Source of the DNA: Eubacterium oxidoreducens
GTDB lineage: Bacteria > Bacillota > Clostridia > Lachnospirales > Lachnospiraceae
Reading direction: 5' to 3'
Length of the DNA: 64,000 nucleotides
NCBI RefSeq assembly: GCF_900104415.1
Contig: NZ_FMXR01000005.1
Span: 186,001 to 250,000 of the forward strand
The notes beneath the pieces are model-generated. The model made no database searches. It saw nothing but the letters and a program-made list of their open reading frames with translations, and was not told the origin of the DNA. Below are positions 17,209-24,833 of the stretch, piece after piece. The stretch's first letter is position 1; each line of letters opens with the position of its first letter. The position numbers and the translations under genes are program-made.

Positions 17209-19014
17209 ATGGCAGAATCAATGAAAGGCTTGAAAAGAAGCCATAGATGTACAGAAGTATCAAATGCAAATATCGGCGAAGAAGTAACCGTAATGGGTTG
17301 GGTGCAAAAAAGAAGAAATCTGGGAAGTCTGATTTTTGTAGATCTTCGTGATCGCTCAGGACTGTTACAGGTTGTCTTTGATGAAGATAATGTGGGTAGT
17401 GAAGGCTTTGAAAAGGCAGGCTCTTTAAGAAGCGAATACGTTGTGGCAATTACCGGTAAAGTAGAGAAAAGAAGTGCCGCTGTCAATGAAAATATGAAGA
17501 CGGGAGATATTGAAATCATTGCATCTTCGCTTCGTATTTTGTCAGAAGCTCAAACACCGCCATTTCCAATTGAAGAAAATTCACAGACAAAGGATGAGAT
17601 TCGGCTTAAATATCGTTATCTGGATCTTCGACGTCCGGATATCCAAAGAAATCTCATGCTAAGAAGTAAAGTCGCATATCTAATGCGTGATTTCATGGCA
17701 AAAGAAGGATTTATAGAGATTGAGACTCCGGTTCTTACCAAGTCAACACCGGAAGGAGCTAGAGATTATCTTGTACCAAGCCGTGTGCATCCGGGAAGCT
17801 TTTATGCACTTCCGCAGTCGCCGCAGTTGTTTAAACAATTATTGATGTGCTCTGGATATGATCGTTATTTCCAGATTACAAAGTGCTTTAGAGATGAAGA
17901 TCTTCGAGCAGATCGCCAGCCGGAATTTACGCAGGCGGATATGGAATTGTCATTTGTCGATGAAGAAGATGTCATGGATGTTAATGAAAGATTGCTTCAA
18001 TATGTCTTCAAAGAAGCAATCGGAGTGGATATAGCCCTGCCGCTTCCAAGAATGCCTTGGCAAGAAGCAATGGATCGTTTTGGCTCGGATAAGCCGGATA
18101 CCAGATTTGGCATGGAATTAATAGATGTTTCCCAAACGGTTGCAGGATGCGGTTTTGGAGTCTTTACAGGAGCGCTTGAAAATGGCGGATCCGTACGGGC
18201 AATTGTGGTTCCGGGGCAGGCCGGCATGCCGAGAAAGAAGATTGATAAACTTGTGGAGTATGCAAGGGGATGCGGAGCAAAAGGCCTTGCATATCTTGGA
18301 ATAAATGAGGATGGAACGTATAAGTCTTCTTTTGCGAAATTCATGACAGAGGATGAATTAAAGGCACTTATTGAAAAAACACAGGCAAATGTTGGAGATT
18401 TGATTTTATTTGCAGCAGATAAAAACAAGATTGTTTGGAATGTGTTAGGTGCACTGCGTTTAGAACTTGGTAAGCAATTGGAGATGATAGATGAGAATCA
18501 ATTCAATTTCTTATGGGTTACACAATTCCCGCTTTTAGAATGGTCGGATGAGGAAGAGCGCTTCGTTGCAATGCATCATCCATTTACCATGCCGGTAGAA
18601 GAAGATTGGGAAAAGGTAGATGACAATCCGGGAGCTGTACGAGCAAAAGCATATGATATCGTATTAAATGGTACCGAACTTGGAGGCGGTTCTGTTCGTA
18701 TTCACCAGGATGATATTCAAGAGAAGATGTTTGAAGTTCTTGGATTTACAAAAGAGCAGGCTTGGGAGCAATTTGGCTTTTTGTTAAACGCTTTTCAGTA
18801 TGGAGTCCCGCCACATGCAGGGCTTGCTTATGGACTTGACAGAATGGTGATGCACATGGTTCATGCGGATTCAATTCGTGATGTAATTGCATTTCCAAAG
18901 GTTAAGGATGCTTCCGATCTTATGAGTGAGGCACCGGGAGCGGTTGATGAAAAACAACTTGAAGAGCTTGGTATTTCTGTTATACAGGTAAAAGAAGAAC
19001 CGTCACAAGAATAA
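17209..19014 (+). CDS. aspS: Aspartyl-tRNA synthetase
   Basis: 601 residues, the length of bacterial AspRS with the GAD insertion. An N-terminal OB-fold anticodon domain (VTVMGWVQKRRNLG) is followed by the class II core: motif 1 FIEIETPVLTKSTPEGARDY, motif 2 FRDEDLRADRQPEFTQ, GAD domain ~290-420 and motif 3 GLAYGLDRMVMH. I cannot decide between discriminating and non-discriminating type. Likely last gene of the relA transcript. Confidence 0.97.
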   Translation: MAESMKGLKRSHRCTEVSNANIGEEVTVMGWVQKRRNLGSLIFVDLRDRSGLLQVVFDEDNVGSEGFEKAGSLRSEYVVAITGKVEKRSAAVNENMKTGDIEIIASSLRILSEAQTPPFPIEENSQTKDEIRLKYRYLDLRRPDIQRNLMLRSKVAYLMRDFMAKEGFIEIETPVLTKSTPEGARDYLVPSRVHPGSFYALPQSPQLFKQLLMCSGYDRYFQITKCFRDEDLRADRQPEFTQADMELSFVDEEDVMDVNERLLQYVFKEAIGVDIALPLPRMPWQEAMDRFGSDKPDTRFGMELIDVSQTVAGCGFGVFTGALENGGSVRAIVVPGQAGMPRKKIDKLVEYARGCGAKGLAYLGINEDGTYKSSFAKFMTEDELKALIEKTQANVGDLILFAADKNKIVWNVLGALRLELGKQLEMIDENQFNFLWVTQFPLLEWSDEEERFVAMHHPFTMPVEEDWEKVDDNPGAVRAKAYDIVLNGTELGGGSVRIHQDDIQEKMFEVLGFTKEQAWEQFGFLLNAFQYGVPPHAGLAYGLDRMVMHMVHADSIRDVIAFPKVKDASDLMSEAPGAVDEKQLEELGISVIQVKEEPSQE

Positions 19015-19015
19015 G

Positions 19016-19034
19016 TATCTAGAATATCTAGATA
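19016..19034. repeat. Short perfect inverted repeat after aspS
   Basis: TATCTAGA - ATA - TCTAGATA, directly after the aspS stop. AT-rich and without a T tract, so more like a protein-binding site than a terminator. The following 130 bases up to the kinase hold no clear gene. Confidence 0.4.
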
Positions 19035-19166
19035 GGTATGGTATTATATAGGTATAAAGGCTTGTATCTTAGCCTGGACTTAAGTTTTGCCGGAGATAAA
19101 CACTCCGTTTGGGGCGCACACAAAGTTAAGATTTAGAGGTTCGGATTTTCCGGGGGGAGAATGCTT

Positions 19167-21950
19167 ATGATAGACTATCGTGATGAATTAAACGATGTGC
19201 TATGGAATCGATTCTACAGGATTTTACACTGTAATCTTACACAAGATACCTATGGTATTGTTAAGGATGAAGATTTTGAGGCAGGCGATTGTGAGGAACC
19301 GTTTTCGTGCTGGTTAGAGACATTGACACATAGAGTGCATATTCTTGAGCCGGATATGGATAAGCTAAAAAAGATAAGGCGGATCGAATATCTTCGCCAA
19401 TATTTTAAAGAAAATGATATGCCTTTGTATGTGCGTTTTTGGACGAAAAAAGAGGATCATTATGAGCCGATTGTTCTAGAGATGGAAAAGGCGGCCAGGT
19501 ACCGAGATGACGACCAGAGGGTGTTTTTGACAATGAAACGCAGCATGGGAGAAATACGAGTGGATATGCCGGAGCAAACTATTTTGCGCAAGATGAAACG
19601 GTTGTATTCGGTATTGTCTTATGTTGATTTTCAAAATGACTTTCTGCATGTGTATAAAAGAGACGATGTGAATGAAGGTGGAGTAGAGACTGAATATATC
19701 TATTCAAAGCGTATTCTCGAATATATCGGTTTAAACGTCCGGGAAAAAGACAAAGACAGGATGACGGAACTTACGAAGTCTTCCTATGTTATGGAACGTT
19801 TGAAAAAAGATGAATTCTTTCAGATTGATTATGAAGGGATTGCCGGTGACTATTATCGGATGGTTTTTATTCGCGTGAAAGATGATGGGAGTAGCGCGGT
19901 GTTGTGCGAAGCAAGTCGTACAACAGAACATGAAAATGAAATTGCGCGTATTGAAGCGGAAGATAATTATAAGGTTTTGCGTAAAATCATAAAATCCGGA
20001 ATGTGGAATCTCGAAATCGATGAAAACGGTAAGTGGCTTGCAGTGACCTGGAGTGATGAATTCCGCCGGATGCTCGGGTTTACAGATGAACACGATTTTC
20101 CGAATACCGTAGAAGCCTGGAGTAGTAGGTTGCATCCGGATGACTGGAGCACGGCTTATGACATGGTGGATAAGGTTATTATGGATAATACCGGTAAGAT
20201 TATCTATGATGTTGAGTATCGTATACAGACAAAGACTAAGAAGTGGCGCTGGATTCGCGCGATGGGGGATGTCATTCGAACGCCGGATGGAAAACCGGTA
20301 CGCTTTTATGGTGTGTTTTTGGACATTACGGATCAAAAAGAAAGAGCGCAGCTAGAACAAGAACGTCTTGAAGCAATGCAAAAGGCGAGGAATGCTTCTG
20401 AGGAGATGACGACTATTTATGCAACGCTTGGAAGCGCCAGCTGGAATATGGAATTTGATGAACATTATCAATGTATGAATGTTTATTGGAGTTCGAATCT
20501 AAAGCAGATGTTTGGATATGAAGGAAAGGATCCATCTGAGGAGCCTTTTAAAGGAATACGAAAACTTGTCCATCCGGAGGATTTGGAAAAAAGCGATCAG
20601 ATATTTTGGGCGGCGGTTAAAGACAGGACGGGTAAGACGCCGTATGATATAGAATTCCGATTGAGAACCTTAAAAGACGGCTATCGCTGGTTTCGGTCAG
20701 CAGGAAGAGCAACACGTAGAAAAGATGGCACTCCCATTATCTTTTACGGAGTAGTGATGGATATTGAGCAGCAAAAGCAGATGAATAATGATTTGAGAAA
20801 TGCTCTTTCGGAAGCGCAGTATGCGAACAGCTCCAAGACCGCATTCTTAAATAATATGTCTCATGATATCCGTACTCCGCTGAATGCGATTATCGGATTT
20901 GTGAACCTTGCAGAAAGACATTTGCAAGAGCCGCAGGTGATTAGGGAGTATTTAGACAAAATCAAGGTGTCCGGTAATCATTTGCTTTCGTTGATCAATG
21001 ATGTGCTTGATATGAGCCGCATTGAAAGCGGCCGCGTGTATATTGAAGAAAAAGAAGCATCGCTACTTGAGATTATGGACGATTTGGTTTCGATGATTCA
21101 GCTGGATGCGGAGCATAAGAAGATTGAACTTCGTGTGGAAACAATAGACATAACAAAACCATGGGTGTTGGTGGATGCATTGCGCCTCAAACAGGTTCTT
21201 ATGAATCTTTTGTCAAATGCAATAAAATTTACTCCGGAAGGTGGGCATATTGCATTTAAATTAATGCAGCTTTATGAAGACTCTTCGGATTATGTATCGG
21301 TGGCGTTTCATGTGATCGATGATGGAATCGGTATGAGTGAACAGTTTGCAAAGCACGCCTTTGAGCCGTTTGAGAGAGAACGTACGGCAACGGTCAGCGG
21401 TATTCAAGGAACCGGTCTTGGACTTACCATTGCAAAAAATATTGCGCAGATGCTTGGAGGAACAATTGAGTTTCATAGTAAGCAAGGAAAGGGAACGCAT
21501 TTTGCACTGGCCTTTCGATTTAAGGAATGTGCTCCGGAGGAGAGAGCGGAGCAATTTGAAAAGCAAAAGTACGAGTTTAGTGGTAAGAGATTGCTTTTGG
21601 TTGAGGACAATGAACTGAATCGGGAGATTGCCATTGAGATATTGTCAGAGGCCGGATTTGTGGTGGAGACAGCGGCGGATGGAGACATTGCTGTGGAAAT
21701 CATGAAAAGTGAACGAGCCAAAGAGTTTGACGGAATTTTGATGGATATTCAGATGCCGAGAATGGATGGATATGAAGCAACCAGATTGATTCGAGATATA
21801 GAAGGAATGCAAAATAAACCGATTATTGCAATGACTGCAAATGCATTCGCGGAAGATCGACAAAAAGCCATAAATTGTGGTATGAATGGTTATATTGCGA
21901 AACCGATTGATGTTGAGACATTATTTAAAATATTAAAGGAATGTTTGTAA
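19167..21950 (+). CDS. Cytoplasmic hybrid histidine kinase (PAS-PAS-HisKA-HATPase-REC)
   Basis: 927 residues from ATG 19167; GGGGGAGA is 7 bases upstream, too close for the ATG at 19161. No membrane segment is seen, so it is likely cytosolic. After a ~260-residue N-terminal region come two PAS_3-type domains, each ending in the PAC-like pattern FYGVFLDITDQK / FYGVVMDIEQQK. HisKA follows with MSHDIRTPLNAIIGF (His566), then HATPase (GTGLGLTIAKN) and a receiver with Asp860 in LMDIQMPRMDG and Lys in IAKPID. It lacks an HPt domain, unlike the kinase at the window start. No dedicated output gene is next to it. Confidence 0.93.
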   Translation: MIDYRDELNDVLWNRFYRILHCNLTQDTYGIVKDEDFEAGDCEEPFSCWLETLTHRVHILEPDMDKLKKIRRIEYLRQYFKENDMPLYVRFWTKKEDHYEPIVLEMEKAARYRDDDQRVFLTMKRSMGEIRVDMPEQTILRKMKRLYSVLSYVDFQNDFLHVYKRDDVNEGGVETEYIYSKRILEYIGLNVREKDKDRMTELTKSSYVMERLKKDEFFQIDYEGIAGDYYRMVFIRVKDDGSSAVLCEASRTTEHENEIARIEAEDNYKVLRKIIKSGMWNLEIDENGKWLAVTWSDEFRRMLGFTDEHDFPNTVEAWSSRLHPDDWSTAYDMVDKVIMDNTGKIIYDVEYRIQTKTKKWRWIRAMGDVIRTPDGKPVRFYGVFLDITDQKERAQLEQERLEAMQKARNASEEMTTIYATLGSASWNMEFDEHYQCMNVYWSSNLKQMFGYEGKDPSEEPFKGIRKLVHPEDLEKSDQIFWAAVKDRTGKTPYDIEFRLRTLKDGYRWFRSAGRATRRKDGTPIIFYGVVMDIEQQKQMNNDLRNALSEAQYANSSKTAFLNNMSHDIRTPLNAIIGFVNLAERHLQEPQVIREYLDKIKVSGNHLLSLINDVLDMSRIESGRVYIEEKEASLLEIMDDLVSMIQLDAEHKKIELRVETIDITKPWVLVDALRLKQVLMNLLSNAIKFTPEGGHIAFKLMQLYEDSSDYVSVAFHVIDDGIGMSEQFAKHAFEPFERERTATVSGIQGTGLGLTIAKNIAQMLGGTIEFHSKQGKGTHFALAFRFKECAPEERAEQFEKQKYEFSGKRLLLVEDNELNREIAIEILSEAGFVVETAADGDIAVEIMKSERAKEFDGILMDIQMPRMDGYEATRLIRDIEGMQNKPIIAMTANAFAEDRQKAINCGMNGYIAKPIDVETLFKILKECL

Positions 21951-21957
21951 TAAAGGT

Positions 21958-21990
21958 AAATGCGTAAGATTGGAGAAATCTTACGCATTT
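21958..21990 (+). terminator. Bidirectional terminator overlapping the next gene's end
   Basis: A 14-bp perfect stem AAATGCGTAAGATT / AATCTTACGCATTT with a GGAGA loop. The 3' arm encodes the last residues and stop of the convergent small gene. On the plus strand it is followed by T-rich TCTTCTTT. Confidence 0.85.
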
Positions 21991-22184
21991 TCTTCTTTGG
22001 CCTCTTCTTCTTCAATTGCCGTTACAAAATCTTGTAACATGTTAATGATATTATCCTCGCCGATTTCATCAGCGCGATCAGCTACTGCCTCCATTCTCTG
22101 AAAAATGCTGGGCTTTCTTTCGCCGTCCGGAGTATCATTGCAGGCTGCGCTGCAAGTTGAACAGTTATGTGTGCATTCATCCAT
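21981..22184 (-). CDS. Small Cys-rich protein with Mrp/NBP35-like N-terminal motif
   Basis: 67 residues. GAGGAG ribosome site and a good promoter support it as a real gene. The N-terminus MDECTHNCSTCSAACND has four Cys spaced CxxxCxxCxxxC, which resembles the N-terminal extension of some Mrp/NBP35 (ApbC) Fe-S carrier ATPases, but here no ATPase follows. The remainder is an acidic amphipathic helix ending in EEEEAKEENA. The Cys set could hold an Fe-S cluster or zinc. Function unknown. Confidence 0.8.
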   Translation of the reverse strand: MDECTHNCSTCSAACNDTPDGERKPSIFQRMEAVADRADEIGEDNIINMLQDFVTAIEEEEAKEENA

Positions 22185-22216
22185 ATGTTATCACTCCTCT
22201 CTTGAAAATTATTAGT

Positions 22217-22245
22217 ATTATATAAGATGGTATCCTATCTGTCTA
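22217..22245 (-). promoter_or_regulatory. Promoter of the small Cys-rich protein gene
   Basis: On the minus strand: TAGACA (22245-22240), 17-base spacer, TATAAT (22222-22217), about 30 bases before the start codon. Confidence 0.8.
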
Positions 22246-22294
22246 GTTAAATTTTTATTAAAACGCGAAAAAAGTACTAAAAAAAGAAAAATCG

Positions 22295-22303
22295 TGCTAT
22301 AAT
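22295..22303 (+). promoter_or_regulatory. Extended -10 promoter of the 22.4-kb gene
   Basis: TGCTATAAT, a perfect extended -10 with weak -35, about 50 bases before the start codon at 22357. Confidence 0.65.
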
Positions 22304-22356
22304 ATAAAATACCACACATAAATGAGGGAATGGAACGTATGTGAGGAGGCGGTTCT

Positions 22357-22776
22357 ATGAAGAAATGGAATTACTATTCAACCAAGGAGCGCTACAAGCG
22401 AGAGGGTTATTTTGTAGAGCTTGATATTTGTTCGAAACAAGGAACACAAAAGCCGGTTTATAAGATAGGACCTTTTAAAAGAAGTGAGAAGATGTATTTG
22501 AATACATTTCTTGGTATTTTAGAAGATGTGGTACGTCTTAGTTATTCGGAAGATATGAATATATCTTATTCGGAGCATGTGCCGGGGTTTGGTCAATGGT
22601 TTATCGGTATGGATGAGCGAAGTGTGAATCCGGATTTGGCGGTTCATTACGAGGATGATGTGTTGGAAGTTATAAAAAGACTGAATATCGATTGGGGAAT
22701 GAGCGATGATGTGATTCTTGATTTTAAGGTCACGTATTATAACTCAATTGAACAAAAATTTTATCAGGTCGGATAA
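22357..22776 (+). CDS. Hypothetical protein, 139 residues
   Basis: Not recognised. It starts at ATG with GGAGGCGG upstream. Soluble, rich in aromatic residues and acidic patches, no signal or membrane segment. The C-terminal part contains VLEVIKRLNIDWGMSDDVI followed by DFKVTYYN, an alternating helix-strand pattern. It has its own promoter and terminator, so it is expressed alone. No metal-binding cluster or catalytic motif is visible. Confidence 0.75.
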   Translation: MKKWNYYSTKERYKREGYFVELDICSKQGTQKPVYKIGPFKRSEKMYLNTFLGILEDVVRLSYSEDMNISYSEHVPGFGQWFIGMDERSVNPDLAVHYEDDVLEVIKRLNIDWGMSDDVILDFKVTYYNSIEQKFYQVG

Positions 22777-22796
22777 TAGGTAAGCAAGAAAATTAT

Positions 22797-22846
22797 ATCC
22801 TTTTGGACGAATGTAAAAGTTATGATTCGTCCAAAAGGATTTTTTC
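22797..22846 (+). terminator. Rho-independent terminator
   Basis: A 16-bp perfect stem ATCCTTTTGGACGAAT / ATTCGTCCAAAAGGAT with a 12-base loop and six Ts. The next ~210 bases up to 23059 hold no gene; a lone TATAAT at 23013-23018 may be the -10 of the following gene. Confidence 0.92.
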
Positions 22847-23058
22847 ATTTAGGAATCAAGCGCGAGACAATGGCGCATGAGTAAGAATGTTACATTTTTG
22901 GTGGGAGATATGGACTAGAAACGCAGGAAATAAGCCGTATATTTGATTTTTTGGTAATAATTGTTAAAAAAATTTTCATCAAATTTTAACCCATAATGCC
23001 TCTAAGATGCTGTATAATTGCGTTAACTAAAAAAGGGTTTGCATAAGGGGAGAAAGTC

Positions 23059-23412
23059 ATGATAAAGTTATATACGGCTAAGGATGCATTTGAAGCGAAT
23101 TATATAGCTCGGATGCTAAGGACAGAAGGAATAGAGTGTTATTTTAAAAAGACAGATGCTGTGGATAGATATTGGACAGTTATGCAAGGCTCGGCTTTAC
23201 TTGGAACAGATATTTTTGTTCCGGAAGAAGAGGAGGCGCTTGCAATACGCCTTTTGAAATATCTGGATTTGCGGGAGAATAAGGCTTTCGCGAAAGAATC
23301 ACTAAGAGAAGACAGAAAACGAAAGCGACTGTCTAGGGTGATGCTTTTCATGATTTTGGCAGTGCTTTTTTCTTCGGTGTTCATTAGCACATTGCAAGAT
23401 TTATTCAAGTAG
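23059..23412 (+). CDS. DUF2007-like small protein with C-terminal membrane helix
   Basis: 117 residues. The N-terminal ~70 residues (IKLYTAKDAFEANYIARML, then EGIECYFKK and GTDIFVPEEE) match the fold pattern of the DUF2007 family, which is thought to be a small signalling or chaperone-like domain with no proven role. A basic stretch RKRKRLSR follows, then one hydrophobic helix near the C-terminus (VMLFMILAVLFSSVFIS), so the domain should face the cytoplasm, held at the membrane. Located just upstream of a GGDEF gene, though not tightly linked. Confidence 0.75.
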   Translation: MIKLYTAKDAFEANYIARMLRTEGIECYFKKTDAVDRYWTVMQGSALLGTDIFVPEEEEALAIRLLKYLDLRENKAFAKESLREDRKRKRLSRVMLFMILAVLFSSVFISTLQDLFK

Positions 23413-23529
23413 TTGTCTATCGCGATAAACAAGTCGCAATGATTATGGGGATTAGGGAGTGTATAATTGGATTCCTAATCCTCTTTTTTGTCAGAAATCG
23501 GGACGACAAGAAAGGAAAAGAGGAATTAT

Positions 23530-24717
23530 ATGTCGAACAGTCTACTGGTTTCCTATATAGAAGTAGATATTGTGGCACTTGTGATTTTAATGGTGCTTTT
23601 TATAAATATCTCATATAGGACAGTCTATTTTAAAAATGAAATCTTATATAAAGTATTGATTATCCTGATTGTGATGTCCATTCTAGCGGATATATTTGCG
23701 ATTGTGACGGAGACGATGACGTATTCGGGAGCTGTGGCGCTGAATTATATAGCGGATTGTGTTTATTTTATTGGAACACTCATGGTCGCCTATGTGTTTT
23801 TGGGATATATTATTTCGGTGGTTCATCCGCAGATGACCATGTTCAATTATCGTATGCAATTGATTTTTATTCCCATGTATATATTTACAGTTATGACAAT
23901 TGCAAGCGTTAAGACCGGATGGATATTTACAATTAGTGAACAAAATGTATATAGCAGAGGGGAGTACCATTTTCTTCATCCGCTGATTAGTGCAATTATC
24001 CTGAGCGTTGCCTTTTTTTATGCACTGTATCATCTAAGAAAAGGAAATATGCCGGCAGATATTGGCTTGTATCTTGTTCTGCTTCCGTTATTTCCGCTTG
24101 GCGGCGTAGTACTAAGACATTTTTTGCCGAGCAGCAATGTGATCTGGGTGACATGTGCAATTGGAATGTTTTTGATTTTTAACAGTGGTCAAAATTCTAT
24201 GATTGTGGTGGATTCGCTGACAAGACTTAATAACCGAAGCCGGGCAGATCAATATGTAGATTATAAATATGAGAAACTACAACCGGGAAAGCGCTTGTAT
24301 CTGGCGATGATGGATTTGAATCATTTTAAGGAGATTAATGATATGTTCGGCCATCATGTGGGAGACGAAGCGCTCAAAGAATTTGCTCAGATTTTAAAGG
24401 ATGTGTGCAAAGGAAAAGATTTATTTATTGCACGTCTTGGCGGAGATGAATTTTTGCTTTTGGCTGAAAAAGAGGAAAGAGAGTCGATTGACCGGGAACT
24501 GATGGAACTAAAACAGAAGTTGCAGCAGGTAAATGCGGATACGAAGCGTAGTTATAAGCTGATTTGTTCGATTGGTGTGGCATCGGTGTCATATGAGGGA
24601 AAGGCCCATATGACGGTGGATAAATTGAGAATACGGGCGGATCATAAGATGTATGAGGATAAGGAAAAGTTCCATGAACATAACATATCTGTAATCAATA
24701 CCTCTTATGGATTATAG
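23530..24717 (+). CDS. Membrane diguanylate cyclase (GGDEF)
   Basis: 395 residues from ATG 23530, preceded by AGAGGAA. About six or seven hydrophobic helices (residues 1-230) form a membrane sensor, followed by a GGDEF domain with intact motif ARLGGDEFLLL and an upstream LAMMDLNHFKEIND metal/GTP segment. It should make c-di-GMP. I do not see a canonical RxxD inhibitory site at the usual position (KGKD is there instead), so product inhibition may be absent. Counterpart to the two HD-GYP proteins of this window. Confidence 0.92.
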   Translation: MSNSLLVSYIEVDIVALVILMVLFINISYRTVYFKNEILYKVLIILIVMSILADIFAIVTETMTYSGAVALNYIADCVYFIGTLMVAYVFLGYIISVVHPQMTMFNYRMQLIFIPMYIFTVMTIASVKTGWIFTISEQNVYSRGEYHFLHPLISAIILSVAFFYALYHLRKGNMPADIGLYLVLLPLFPLGGVVLRHFLPSSNVIWVTCAIGMFLIFNSGQNSMIVVDSLTRLNNRSRADQYVDYKYEKLQPGKRLYLAMMDLNHFKEINDMFGHHVGDEALKEFAQILKDVCKGKDLFIARLGGDEFLLLAEKEERESIDRELMELKQKLQQVNADTKRSYKLICSIGVASVSYEGKAHMTVDKLRIRADHKMYEDKEKFHEHNISVINTSYGL

Positions 24718-24741
24718 CCCGGGGCTAGAATAAGGAATGTC

Positions 24742-24791
24742 AAAAGGCTGTGAAAATGAGAATTTATAACTCATCTTCACAGCCTTTTTTT
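24742..24791 (+). terminator. Rho-independent terminator
   Basis: Stem AAAAGGCTGTGAA / TTCACAGCCTTTT, with an inner ATGAG/CTCAT extension, and a T tract. It lies between two convergent genes. Confidence 0.9.
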
Positions 24792-24833
24792 GGGGTTTTT
24801 AGGATAACAATCTACGAAATGTTGAATTGGAAA

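Noticed and set aside
19096-19124. A partial match to the first part of the 5.0-kb element (TAAACACTCCG...GCACAC)
   Set aside because: The match needs gaps and several mismatches; too weak without a genome-wide alignment.
19015-19160. A possible c-di-GMP riboswitch ahead of the hybrid kinase
   Set aside because: The GGATAAACACTCCG-like sequence does not match the GEMM core; no stem arrangement fits.
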